The position numbers were made by a program, and so were the translations under genes. Below, piece after piece: positions 9,309 through 18,567 of a DNA stretch of 64,000 bases; position 1 is the stretch's first letter, and the number at the start of each line of letters is the position of its first letter. The DNA is taken from positions 344,076 to 408,075 of the forward strand of contig NZ_CAMPFU010000001.1 in assembly GCF_946848805.1 (NCBI RefSeq), given 5' to 3'. Origin of the DNA: Deinococcus sp. Marseille-Q6407. GTDB taxonomy: Bacteria > Deinococcota > Deinococci > Deinococcales > Deinococcaceae. The notes under the pieces are model-generated. The model was not told where the DNA came from, did not search any database, and saw nothing but the letters and a program-made list of their open reading frames with translations.

Positions 9309-10511
9309 ATGAAAGACGCAGTAATCGTATCCGCCGTTCGCACGCCCGTTGGACGCGGCGTGAAAGGCACCCTCCGCAACACCCGCCCCGACGACCTGGC
9401 CGCGCTGGTCCTGAAAGAAGCCGTCAGCCGCGCCGGTGTCGAAGCCGACATCGTGGAAGACGTGTACCTGGGCTGCGCCATCCCCGAAGCCGAGCAGGGC
9501 CTGAACGTGGCCCGCCTGGCGGCGCTGCGGGCCGGCATGCCCGACAGCGTGGGCGGCGTGACCGTGAACCGTTTTTGCTCCAGCGGCCTGCAGACCATTG
9601 CCATGGCGGCGGCGGCCATTCAGACCGGCCAGGCCGAAGTGATGCTGGCCGGCGGCGTGGAAAGCATGAGCATGCTGCCCATGAGCGGCCACAACCCCAG
9701 CCCCAACCCCGACCTGGTAGACACCCGCCCCGGCGCCTATGTGGGCATGGGCATGACCGCCGAAAACGTGGCCGAGAAGTACGGCGTGAGCCGCGAGGAC
9801 CAGGACAAGTTCGCCCTGGCCAGCCACCAGAAGGCTGCTGCTGCCCGCGACGCCGGCAAATTCAAGGACGAAATCGTGCCGGTGCCAGTGCAGGTGGATA
9901 AGCTCAAGGGCACCAAGCTGAAGAGCGAAACCATTCAGTTCGATACCGACGAACTGATCCGCGACGATGCCAGCCTGGAAGCGATGGGCAAGCTGAAGTC
10001 CGCCTTCAAGCTGGGCGGCAGCGTGACCCCGGCCAACTCCAGCCCCTTTTCCGACGGCGCTGCCGCCGTGCTGCTGATGAGCAGCGACAAGGCCGAGGAA
10101 CTGGGCGTGAAGCCCCTGGCCAAGTTCATCGGTTTTGCGGTGGCCGGCGTGGACCCCGAAATCATGGGTATCGGCCCGGTGGCGGCGGTGCCCAAGGTAC
10201 TGAAGCAGACCGGCCTGAACCTGGACGACATTGACCTGATTGAGCTGAACGAAGCCTTCGCTGCGCAGAGCCTGGCCGTGGTGCGCGAACTGGGCATCGA
10301 CGAAAGCAAGCTGAACGTGAATGGCGGCGCCATTGCGCTGGGCCACCCGCTGGGTTGCTCGGGCGCCAAGCTGACCACCAGCGCCATCTACGAACTCGGG
10401 CGCCGGGGCGGTGGCAAGGCCCTGATCACCATGTGCATCGGCGGTGGCATGGGCGCGGCGGGCATCATCGAGGTGTTCCCTGCTGGAGCGGGCGAGCAGG
10501 CCGCAGACTAA
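9309..10511 (+). CDS. fadA: acetyl-CoA acyltransferase (thiolase)
   Basis: This 400-residue thiolase cleaves 3-ketoacyl-CoA with CoA, the last step of beta-oxidation, or condenses two acetyl-CoA in the reverse direction. The active-site residues are Cys90 in NRFCSSGLQ, His346 in [10 protein letters not shown] and Cys376 in [11 protein letters not shown] good ribosome site (AAGGAG) precedes the ATG. The gene closes the fadN cluster and is followed by an intrinsic terminator. Confidence 0.93.
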   Translation: MKDAVIVSAVRTPVGRGVKGTLRNTRPDDLAALVLKEAVSRAGVEADIVEDVYLGCAIPEAEQGLNVARLAALRAGMPDSVGGVTVNRFCSSGLQTIAMAAAAIQTGQAEVMLAGGVESMSMLPMSGHNPSPNPDLVDTRPGAYVGMGMTAENVAEKYGVSREDQDKFALASHQKAAAARDAGKFKDEIVPVPVQVDKLKGTKLKSETIQFDTDELIRDDASLEAMGKLKSAFKLGGSVTPANSSPFSDGAAAVLLMSSDKAEELGVKPLAKFIGFAVAGVDPEIMGIGPVAAVPKVLKQTGLNLDDIDLIELNEAFAAQSLAVVRELGIDESKLNVNGGAIALGHPLGCSGAKLTTSAIYELGRRGGGKALITMCIGGGMGAAGIIEVFPAGAGEQAAD

Positions 10512-10528
10512 GAGAGAAAGTAAAAAGA

Positions 10529-10557
10529 AGAGCGTCCAGCCGGGCGCTCTTTTTTTA
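10529..10557. terminator. bidirectional intrinsic terminator after thiolase
   Basis: AGAGCGTCC pairs with GGGCGCTCT around an AGCC loop, followed by seven T residues. The other strand reads into TTCTTTTT, so it can also end the convergent minus-strand gene. Confidence 0.8.
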
Positions 10558-10840
10558 TGGAATCTGGAAGATGGTGGTGAAAAAAGCCAGCATTCCGGCC
10601 GTTGCTACCGTCCAGCAGATGAAGGGCAGGGCAGCACAGTCTGGCAGTGCCGGCAGCTTTGAGATGCCCCACAGGCGCCAAGAGTTCAGCTGCCAGCATC
10701 GCAAAATGGGTGGCGGAGGAGGACAGGAGAAGCGGCAGCCTGGGCAGCAGATAAGCTACAGCCAGAGCGTTCAGCAACCCGCACACTGCCGCCCATGTCC
10801 ATTCCCGAATGGCCCATTGCCCCAGCAACAGCCCCAGCAC
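10555..10840 (-). pseudogene. small membrane protein gene with probable frameshift
   Basis: Reading from a GTG at 10840, the first part encodes hydrophobic helices (LGLLLGQWAIREWTWAAV, NALAVAYLLPRLPLLL). Past about 10690 that frame becomes Cys/His-rich and unlike a membrane protein. Another frame then gives a plausible membrane C-terminus (LPFICWTVATAGMLAFF, TTIFQIP) with a stop at 10555, right at the terminator. The simplest reading is one four-helix protein broken by an indel at about 10640-10690. It follows the beta-propeller gene on the same strand. The start has no clear ribosome site, so the 5' end is uncertain. Confidence 0.4.
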
Positions 10841-10877
10841 GAAGTAAAAGAGAAACCGCTGGGCGGGGAAATCTCTA

Positions 10878-11681
10878 TCAGTGGCCCGTCTGTGCGAACC
10901 GCTCCAGCTGTGCCCGCGCCTCAGCCTCGGCCGCCTTCCCACGAACCTTCAGCAGGTTGCCGGTGCCGGCATCGTATTCAGCCAGGCGGTTATCCACATA
11001 TCGCACCAGCACGCGCTGACCATCCGGCGAGAGGCGGGCGTCCACGGCCCCGGCGCCGCCTGTTTGCGCCGCACCTTTCGGGTAGGGCAGGCGGGAAATG
11101 GTGGCGATATGGGCGCCCGTTTTGGCGTTCCAGACAGAGGCAGGTCCTGAAGAATAAGCGGTTCGACGAATAAAGGCCATGCGCTCGCCGTCCCGGCTAA
11201 ATGTCACTTTGCCATCGTAAAAGCTTTCGCGTTTGTCGTTGTAGACGAAAGAAATCCGTTCCAATGTCGCCAGATTCCACAGCGAAGGAGAGGGAAAGTA
11301 GGCGGGCCTGCGTGGGTCCGCTTTGTCCTGTGAACCGCTGAAATCCAGCAACAGGCGCTCGCTGTCCAGCGTGAAATCGGCTCCGAAAATACGGGAGGAG
11401 GCGTTCAGGAAGGTTTTGACCCGCTCTCCCTTCTCCACGTCCCAAAGCTGCACGTAGCCGCTCCCGTCTGCAATATTCAGCAGCCAGCGCCCGTCTGGGC
11501 TGAACTTGCTTTCCGTCACTGCGTTCAGCCCCGGCGTCGTCGCCTGGAACACTAGCTTTTCGCCGTCGTAGACCCGCATGGTGGCCTGTCCCGGCGGCGT
11601 GTTCTTGGCTATGTCGGCACGCAGTTCGGCAGAGGCGGAAGCACACAGCAGCAGCGTGAGCAGGGGCAGAGTTTTGTGCAT
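10878..11681 (-). CDS. secreted WD40-like beta-propeller protein
   Basis: This 267-residue protein has a signal peptide (MHKTLPLLTLLLCASASA) and blade-like repeats such as FSPDGRWLLNIADG, YVQLWDVEKGERV, FSRDGERMAFIRR and LSPDGQRVLVRYVDN. It is short for a full propeller, perhaps four blades. Its role is probably protein binding in the periplasm or at the envelope; no catalytic residues are seen. The start has a TAGTCT -10 element five bases upstream. Confidence 0.7.
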   Translation of the reverse strand: MHKTLPLLTLLLCASASAELRADIAKNTPPGQATMRVYDGEKLVFQATTPGLNAVTESKFSPDGRWLLNIADGSGYVQLWDVEKGERVKTFLNASSRIFGADFTLDSERLLLDFSGSQDKADPRRPAYFPSPSLWNLATLERISFVYNDKRESFYDGKVTFSRDGERMAFIRRTAYSSGPASVWNAKTGAHIATISRLPYPKGAAQTGGAGAVDARLSPDGQRVLVRYVDNRLAEYDAGTGNLLKVRGKAAEAEARAQLERFAQTGH

Positions 11682-11686
11682 GGCTC

Positions 11687-11692
11687 AGACTA
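11687..11692 (-). promoter_or_regulatory. leaderless -10 element of propeller gene
   Basis: TAGTCT lies five bases before the ATG at 11681. Confidence 0.45.
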
Positions 11693-11724
11693 GCGGAGCG
11701 GAGCTGACGGGGAATGAGGCCCCG

Positions 11725-12219
11725 CTACTCCAGCCGCAGCCGCTGCTCTGGTGCGCCCAGGGTATCGCCGGCCCGGCCGCCGAACCAGAAGCCGGTCAGC
11801 CGGTACTCGCCGGCCGGCAGGCCATACAGCTCGGCGCGGTACTGGCCGCGAGTGCCGCCCGGCAGCACCAGTACGCCGCCCTGGCAGGTGGGGGCGTCCC
11901 AGACCGGCGTGAGCGTCAGCCACAGCGGTTCTTCCTCGCCGCTGTCGCGCAGGCGGGTCACCTTGACGCTGGGCGGCTCGCTGAGCGTGCAGGGAAAAGA
12001 CACGGTCACTTCCGGCGGGGCTGCGAAGCGCAGCTGCACCTCTGCCGGCTCGCCCACCCGGCCGGTGCGCTGCCATTGCAGCGGAGTCGCCAGCGCCCAG
12101 TGGGGCAGGGGGACGGCCTGCGCGGTTTCTGCGGGCGCTGCTTTTGTGGGTGCGGCGGTGGCCTGAGCGCTGGCCAGGGGCAGCGCCAGGGCAGCCAGCA
12201 GGGTCAGCAGGCGCCTCAT
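11725..12219 (-). CDS. secreted protein of unknown function
   Basis: This 164-residue protein has a clear signal peptide (MRRLLTLLAALALPLASA) followed by an Ala/Pro-rich linker and a domain of short beta-like segments with two cysteines (FPCTLSEPP, PTCQGGV). I do not recognise the family. Its ATG overlaps the stop of the HD-domain gene by four bases, so the two are translationally coupled and share that gene's promoter. Confidence 0.65.
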   Translation of the reverse strand: MRRLLTLLAALALPLASAQATAAPTKAAPAETAQAVPLPHWALATPLQWQRTGRVGEPAEVQLRFAAPPEVTVSFPCTLSEPPSVKVTRLRDSGEEEPLWLTLTPVWDAPTCQGGVLVLPGGTRGQYRAELYGLPAGEYRLTGFWFGGRAGDTLGAPEQRLRLE

Positions 12220-12803
12220 TGCCCCGCCTCCGGTGCAGCAACTCCGTTTCCGGCCGCGTCCAGCTCCTGCAGCGCTTTTAAGACATTCGCCATGTGTTCC
12301 TCCAGCGGCACGTCCAGTTCTTCGGCGCCCTGGGCCACTTCCTCGCGGTTGACGCCTGCCGCGAACGACGGCGCCTTGAAACGCTTTTTCACGCTTTTCA
12401 GTTCCAGCTGCTGGATGTCCTTATCGGGGCGGACCAGCACCGCCGCCTGAATCAGCCCGGTCAGTTCGTCTACTGCAAACAGGGTTTTGGAGATTTGGCT
12501 CTGACGGGGCGTGCTGGTATAGGCGGCGTGGCCCATGATGGCGTCCAGCACAGGCTCCGCCACGTCGGTGTGTTCACGCAGATAATTGACGCCCCAGCTC
12601 GGGTGTTCTTCCGGGTGCAGTTCGTAGTCGAAGTCGTGCAGCAACCCGGCCACGGCGTACTGTTCCTCGTCCTCGTTCATGCCCTGGGCGTTCCAGTGCC
12701 GGGCGTACCAGCGCATGGCAGCTTCCACGTTCAGCATGTGGCGCTGCAGGGACTCGCTGGGGGTGTGCTGCACCATCAGCGCGTAAGCTTGTTCGCGGTT
12801 CAT
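12216..12803 (-). CDS. HD-domain phosphohydrolase-like protein
   Basis: This 195-residue protein contains the HD motif at 56-57 (GLLHDFDYELHP), an upstream His22 in LQRHMLNVEA and a later conserved AIMGHAAY, the pattern of metal-dependent HD hydrolases. The substrate is not evident; relatives act on nucleotides or small phosphate esters. The start is set by a TAAAAT -10 element five bases upstream. Its stop overlaps the start of the downstream secreted protein (ATGA). Confidence 0.78.
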   Translation of the reverse strand: MNREQAYALMVQHTPSESLQRHMLNVEAAMRWYARHWNAQGMNEDEEQYAVAGLLHDFDYELHPEEHPSWGVNYLREHTDVAEPVLDAIMGHAAYTSTPRQSQISKTLFAVDELTGLIQAAVLVRPDKDIQQLELKSVKKRFKAPSFAAGVNREEVAQGAEELDVPLEEHMANVLKALQELDAAGNGVAAPEAGQ

Positions 12804-12808
12804 GCGTC

Positions 12809-12814
12809 ATTTTA
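12809..12814 (-). promoter_or_regulatory. leaderless -10 element of HD gene
   Basis: TAAAAT lies five bases before the ATG at 12803. Confidence 0.5.
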
Positions 12815-12861
12815 ACGGTTTGGCCGGGGGCGGCTCACGGTGCCCCGGCCGGGCAGAGGGT

Positions 12862-14223
12862 ATGGTGAGAACCGACGTGACAGACACTGACCTTGTTTGG
12901 CAAACCGAACCGCCGGCGTGGCAGAACCGCGCCGGCACCGCCCAGGCCAGCCCGGCCGTCTGGGCTGTGCCGCGCTCGGCCGAGGCGGCGGCGGCAGCGG
13001 TGGCCCGCGCTGCGGAAGAAGGCCTGCGGGTGCGGCCAGTGGGGGCCGGCACGGCGCTCAGCCCGCTGGCCGCCGGGCAGGAAGTGATGCTGAGCGTGGC
13101 CGGGCTGCGGGGCGTGGCCGCGCTGGACCCGGCCGCCGGCACCGTGACCGTGTGGGCCGGCACCCCGCTGGGCGAGCTGGCCGCCGCGCTCGACTCGCGT
13201 GGGCTGAGCGTGCCGGGCCTGGGGGGCCGCGCGTCACAGACGCTGGGCGGCGCCCTGAGCACCGGCACCCACGGCAGCGGCCTGAGCAGCGCCCGGCTGG
13301 CGGCTTCCGTAACCGGGCTGGAACTGGTGGACGGCCAGGGCCAGTTGCACCGGCTGCACCCAGGCCAGGCGCTGTTCGGGGCAGCGGCGCTGTCGCTGGG
13401 TGCGCTGGGTGTGCTGACCCGCGTGACCCTGCGTGTGCAGCCGGCTTACCGCCTGCGGCTGAGCACCCGGCCGGTCAGCTGGGGCGAGGTGCTGGCGCTG
13501 GGGCCGGAATATGCTCAGGCGGCCCCGCACGTGTCACTCACCTGGCGGCCGGCGCACGAGGACCACGAGGCCATCCTGCTGCGCCGCGCCTGGCCCGAGG
13601 AAGCTGTCAGTGGGGAAGACCGGGCAGCTGCGGCCGGAGCCGGTAGTACCGCCGGTCTACTGGGCGGCCCAGCCCAGGCTCTGGCCGAAGCGGGCGAGCT
13701 GTTCTCGCCGCTGCCGGCTCCGCTGCGGAACCTGCTGCAACAGCGTGCCCAGGCCGCAGTCCTGCTGGCCCCGCAGCAGGCGCTGCTGGCAGCCGACACG
13801 CCCCTGCGTGAGCTGGAATACGCGGTGCCGCTGGCCGCGCTGACAGCCACCCTGCGTGATCTGCGCGCTGCCCTCTCCAGCGCCAGCTCGGCAGGGCCGG
13901 CGTTGCAGCTGCCGGTGGGCGTGCGCTTTGTGGCGCCCGATGACCTGCCGCTGGGCACCCCGGCCGGCGAGGGCGCCGCAGTCATTGCCCTGGGGGCACC
14001 GCTGGAGCTGCCCCCCGAAGTGACCGGCCCCCACTTCCGCGAGGCCGAAGGCGTGCTGCGGGGGCACGGCGGGCGGCCCAGCTGGGGCAAGCTGCACGCC
14101 CTGGGCGAACACGAACTGGCAGCGCTCTACCCCGGCTGGACTGAGTTCCGCGCCGCCCGCGCCGCGCTGGACCCCGAGCGGCGCTTCGGTAGCCCGTACC
14201 TGCGGCGCATTCTGGGCGAGTAG
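12862..14223 (+). CDS. FAD-linked sugar-lactone oxidase (arabinono/gulono-lactone oxidase family)
   Basis: This protein of about 453 residues has an N-terminal FAD-binding type 4 domain (VRPVGAGTALSPL, LGGALSTGTHGSG). Its C-terminus is typical of D-arabinono-1,4-lactone oxidases, with the WGKLH motif (WGK signature near the substrate) and LDPERRFGSPYLRRIL at the end. It probably oxidises an aldonolactone or polyol using bound FAD. The start is uncertain: ATG at 12862 is annotated. However, a TATGGT element overlapping it could instead serve a GTG at 12877, which would remove five residues. Confidence 0.75.
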   Translation: MVRTDVTDTDLVWQTEPPAWQNRAGTAQASPAVWAVPRSAEAAAAAVARAAEEGLRVRPVGAGTALSPLAAGQEVMLSVAGLRGVAALDPAAGTVTVWAGTPLGELAAALDSRGLSVPGLGGRASQTLGGALSTGTHGSGLSSARLAASVTGLELVDGQGQLHRLHPGQALFGAAALSLGALGVLTRVTLRVQPAYRLRLSTRPVSWGEVLALGPEYAQAAPHVSLTWRPAHEDHEAILLRRAWPEEAVSGEDRAAAAGAGSTAGLLGGPAQALAEAGELFSPLPAPLRNLLQQRAQAAVLLAPQQALLAADTPLRELEYAVPLAALTATLRDLRAALSSASSAGPALQLPVGVRFVAPDDLPLGTPAGEGAAVIALGAPLELPPEVTGPHFREAEGVLRGHGGRPSWGKLHALGEHELAALYPGWTEFRAARAALDPERRFGSPYLRRILGE

Positions 14224-15364
14224 AGGCTGGACCGGTAGGTGTGGGGCGGGTAGGGAAGAGGTGAATGAAAGGCCGGTGGCCCTGGCCCGTGTCAAGGGTC
14301 AGGACCGGCTGCTGGGGTGGCCTGTATCTCCGGGGTGGTCTGTTTCTACTTCACCTGCGCAGGCTGGATGATGCCGCCCCACAGGTCGTTCAGCGGGGTA
14401 TTGGTGACGCGGACGAGCAGGGCGTTGCCTCTGTTCTCCGGCCTGGAGAGGACCGCTTCCCGGCGGGACACAAACCGTTTGGGGGCCTCGCTCACCGAGA
14501 ACTCGGCCCAGCCCTGGTCATCTACGGGTGAGACGGCGACCGCGTAGGACGCGTCATCCGGGCCCTGAGCGGACAGCGGCAGGGCCAGCATCACGACTTC
14601 GCCCTCTGCCAAGCCCGTCTGCACGCGGTAGGATTCGCCGCTGGACATCCGGGCCGAGACTATTGGCGAGCTGGAGGAGCAGGATTCTGGGCTGGGGCAC
14701 TGGGCGGCGGGTCTGAACGCTTCGGGGAGCAGCGCTTCTAGGAAGGTGAACGACAGTTCCCGCAACAGTTCCTCGCCCTGCGCTGCCGAGCCAAGCTGCA
14801 GGCCAATGACCCGGCCCCGCACTTCAAGGGACAGACCAGGCAGGCTGGAAAACCGGGCCTCTCCCCCCTGCTGAATCAGGAAGCCCAGGACGCTGGACGC
14901 CCGGTAGTACAGCTCGCCCCCGCGCCCGACCATCGCCGGGGTTTGAAGGCTGCTGACCTCCTCGTCCGGCTCATCGGGCAGGCCCAAGCGCAGCATGTTA
15001 AGGTAGGTCTTTCCGTCTATAACTTCGTCTGACACGGACACTTCCAGACCTGTGGCCGCCGCCAGGGCCTTGACAGTGGTAAGGGAGATGAGGGGAGCCG
15101 TGACGTTCTGCACGCAGTCGGTCTCGGGGCAGAGTGCCTGGCACTTGGTAGCGCCTGGAGCGCAGAGTTGGGCCGCCGTTTGGAGGGGGAGAGTGAGGGC
15201 GGCGGGGCGCGGGGCGGCAGCCGAAGCCAGCAACAAACCACTCAGGCCCAGCGCCGCGAGGACGGAAGTCAGCAGGATTTTTGGCATGGGATACACCTTG
15301 AACAGTCCGGCGCACACGCGTAAGGGTGACCCTAGTTCGCGCATGGCCTGAGAAAGAGCGTCGG

Positions 15365-15369
15365 GATAA
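15365..15369. repeat. target-site duplication of IS A, left copy
   Basis: GATAA directly precedes the inverted repeat CTCAGAACTTGCACCT and is repeated at 16521-16525. Confidence 0.85.
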
Positions 15370-16520
15370 CTCAGAACTTGCACCTGAATAGGCGGACAAA
15401 AAGCGCTCCCAGAGCTGAAATTCTGGAGGTGTGAATCAACCGGTTTCAGGGGAGCGCGTCCGTATTTTCGCACAGCAGGTTCTGGATATTCCAGAGACGC
15501 TGTACCAACGGCGAAGCCTGGAGGCTTCGCTGCACCTTTTCCACAGTCCAGGTCAGAAGACCAACTTCAGCCAGGCTGAGGGAGTCAGTCCCAGTGCACT
15601 GAGTCGCTTCTTCAACGTCTATGACTGGGATTCAGACCGCTGCTGGGAAGAGATGCAGGACTTCCAGTGGCGCATCCTGCTGGATACAGCTCGTCACAAA
15701 CGTAGACCTCGTCTGCGGCTCAGCGTGGATCTGACCACGGTGGAAAAGGTGGGAATTCAGCTGCCCTACGTCAGCGTCTACAACGGCAGGCACGGCATCC
15801 ATCTGGTGGTCTTGTTCGCCGAGTATGGGGAACTGAAGTTCCCCATTTCTTACCGGGTCTACCAGGGCAAGTACACCAGCACTCCCGTCACTCTGGCGCT
15901 CGACCTACTGGAAGAGGTGCCGGACTTCATCAAGAAACGTTTCCGGGTACGTGTCCTAGCGGACAGCGGCTTTGAAGCCGCTGTCTTTCTGGAAGGTGTG
16001 CAGCGCCTCGGTTTCGAGTTCGTGGTGGGTGTGAGGAGCAACCGGCGCACGGACCATCCTGGGCGGGTGACGGTGGCGGACTGTCCGCATGGGGGGTACG
16101 TCAACCTCGCCAACTGGCCTCTGGAAACGCTGTCTCTGGGGAGGATGGACCGTGGGGACCGCGAATTCTTCGCGGTGTCGTCTGAGCTGTTAGAGGGGGA
16201 TGACATCCTGGCTGAAGGAAAACGGCGCTGGGCACTGGAGTCGTTTTTCAAAGAAGGGAAGCATCAGTTTGGGTTGGCGCAGTTCGCGCTGCGAACTGCC
16301 AGGGGTCTGGACCGCTGGATTCTGATGGTCTTCCTGGCCTTCACCCTGACCATGCTGCATCGCTCAGAAGGGATGACCTTGAAAGAGGCGGCACGCCTGG
16401 CCCTCTACACCCTGTTCCCCGTAGTCAGGCTCAACCATCTTCTGAGTCAGCTCCAAAAAGAGCAAGAATTCCTCCACCAGCACGGCTATTCGCTCAGCTA
16501 TGCAAGGTGCAAGTTATGAG
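15370..16520 (+). mobile_element. IS A, 1151-bp IS4-superfamily insertion sequence
   Basis: The element is bounded by imperfect inverted repeats CTCAGAACTTGCACCT and (reverse complement of the right end) CTCATAACTTGCACCT, and flanked by a 5-bp GATAA duplication. It carries one transposase gene that spans nearly the whole length; the stop codon lies inside the right inverted repeat. A second copy (IS B) is at 20759-22665. Insertion split the HAAS-type gene, and the empty site can be reconstructed exactly. Confidence 0.92.
15431..16519 (+). CDS. IS A transposase (DDE, IS4 superfamily)
   Basis: This 362-residue transposase has an apparently complete catalytic triad: Asp100 in [10 protein letters not shown], Asp178 in LADSGFEA and Glu270 in [17 protein letters not shown]. 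The last block resembles the YREK region of IS4-type enzymes. It starts at a GTG directly preceded by GGAGGT. The frame is intact, so the element may still be active. Family placement between IS4 and IS701 types is uncertain by eye. Confidence 0.88.
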   Translation: MNQPVSGERVRIFAQQVLDIPETLYQRRSLEASLHLFHSPGQKTNFSQAEGVSPSALSRFFNVYDWDSDRCWEEMQDFQWRILLDTARHKRRPRLRLSVDLTTVEKVGIQLPYVSVYNGRHGIHLVVLFAEYGELKFPISYRVYQGKYTSTPVTLALDLLEEVPDFIKKRFRVRVLADSGFEAAVFLEGVQRLGFEFVVGVRSNRRTDHPGRVTVADCPHGGYVNLANWPLETLSLGRMDRGDREFFAVSSELLEGDDILAEGKRRWALESFFKEGKHQFGLAQFALRTARGLDRWILMVFLAFTLTMLHRSEGMTLKEAARLALYTLFPVVRLNHLLSQLQKEQEFLHQHGYSLSYARCKL

Positions 16521-16525
16521 GATAA
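16521..16525. repeat. target-site duplication of IS A, right copy
   Basis: GATAA directly follows the right inverted repeat and matches 15365-15369. Confidence 0.85.
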
Positions 16526-16682
16526 GGCATTCCGAAGGCGTGCAGATGGTCAGCGCGGGTCAGCAGGTGCTCTTCCAGCTCTGCTTGCACCCCGGCGCGC
16601 TGCTCGCCCAGCAGGCCCAGCGTCGCCAGCGCGAGGTACCGTTCCAGGGCCGCTGGGCGCACGTAAGTACTCGGCAGCGCTG

Positions 16683-17036
16683 TCACAGCGCCCCCAGGCC
16701 CAGGCTACGGACGGCCCCTGTGAACTGCTCGAACTCGTCACGCTTGAGCGCCAGCCAGCGCACTCCTTCGGCAGTCAGGGCGTAGTACTTGCGCGGCTTG
16801 CCGTTGCGCCCGGTTTCGCCGTCGTGGGTGGACAGCAGCCCGGCTTTTTCCAGCCGGTGCAGCGCCGGGTAAAGGCTGCCTTCCCGGAAGTCGAAATACC
16901 CGTCGGTGCGCGCCCTCGCCTCCTGAATGATGGCGAAGCCGTACAGCGGTTGCCGTTCCAGAATGGTCAGCAGAATCAGGTCGAGGTGGCCGCGCAAAAG
17001 GTCAGGACTGGGGAAGCCGGGGGCGGATGGGGTCAT
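16683..17036 (-). CDS. PadR family transcriptional regulator
   Basis: This 117-residue protein is a PadR-type winged-helix regulator: HLDLILLTILERQPLYGF at the N-terminus, the wing region REGSLYPALHRLEKAGLL and the basic GRNGKPRKYYALT. PadR proteins repress neighbouring genes and are released by a ligand or stress. The ATG has a GGAGG ribosome site. Its stop overlaps the GTG of the HAAS-type membrane gene, so the two form an operon, now cut by IS A. Two long direct repeats upstream are candidate operators. Confidence 0.88.
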   Translation of the reverse strand: MTPSAPGFPSPDLLRGHLDLILLTILERQPLYGFAIIQEARARTDGYFDFREGSLYPALHRLEKAGLLSTHDGETGRNGKPRKYYALTAEGVRWLALKRDEFEQFTGAVRSLGLGAL

Positions 17037-17141
17037 TGCGGGGTGCCTCCAGAACGTGAAGAGAACGGGACATGGGATGTCGGCCTGCCAGCGTCCCGGC
17101 CGGTTGCCATCCCTACAAAGCCTTGTCTGCCTACATAGTGC

Positions 17142-17192
17142 GTCTAGGTATCCCGACTGTCAAGCCCAGTCTGTCTAGGTATCCCGGCTGTC
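17142..17192. promoter_or_regulatory. paired 20-bp direct repeats, candidate PadR operators
   Basis: GTCTAGGTATCCCGACTGTC at 17142-17161 recurs at 17173-17192 with one mismatch, 31 bases apart (about three helical turns). They lie between padR and the divergent methyltransferase gene, where autoregulatory PadR sites are expected. Confidence 0.5.
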
Positions 17193-17246
17193 TGGGTGTC
17201 TGGCTGTCTGGGGAATGATGGCCCTGGCTCGGGCGCGGGAATGCTC

Positions 17247-17252
17247 TAGCCT
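17247..17252 (+). promoter_or_regulatory. leaderless -10 element of rRNA methyltransferase gene
   Basis: TAGCCT lies six bases before the GTG at 17259. Confidence 0.5.
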
Positions 17253-17258
17253 GGGAGC

Positions 17259-18488
<1,230 letters not shown>

Positions 18489-18554
18489 GGCTGGGCCGGC
18501 CTGACCGGGGGCCGTAAAAGCCAAATGCCCCCATTCCCCCGGCTCCGCAGTTGC

Positions 18555-18560
18555 TAGCTT
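18555..18560 (+). promoter_or_regulatory. leaderless -10 element of ABC exporter gene
   Basis: TAGCTT lies seven bases before the ATG at 18568. Confidence 0.5.
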
Positions 18561-18567
18561 GGCTCTC

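Larger units (their letters stand above)
14346..16686 (-). pseudogene. HAAS/permease-prefix membrane protein gene interrupted by IS A
   Basis: The 5' part (GTG at 16686 down to 16521) encodes a HAAS-like domain with AELEEHLLTRADHLHAFGMP. The 3' part (15364 to 14346) continues with DALSQAMRELGSP, a membrane segment (ILLTSVLAALGLSGLLL) and an extracytoplasmic domain rich in short repeats. Removing the insertion sequence and one copy of its GATAA duplication joins the halves in frame (1185 bases, 394 residues). Such proteins are commonly paired with PadR regulators, and here the GTG overlaps the padR stop. The remaining 3' half could start at the ATG at 15287 as a secreted protein, or at 15473 inside the IS as a chimera. 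Confidence 0.85.
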
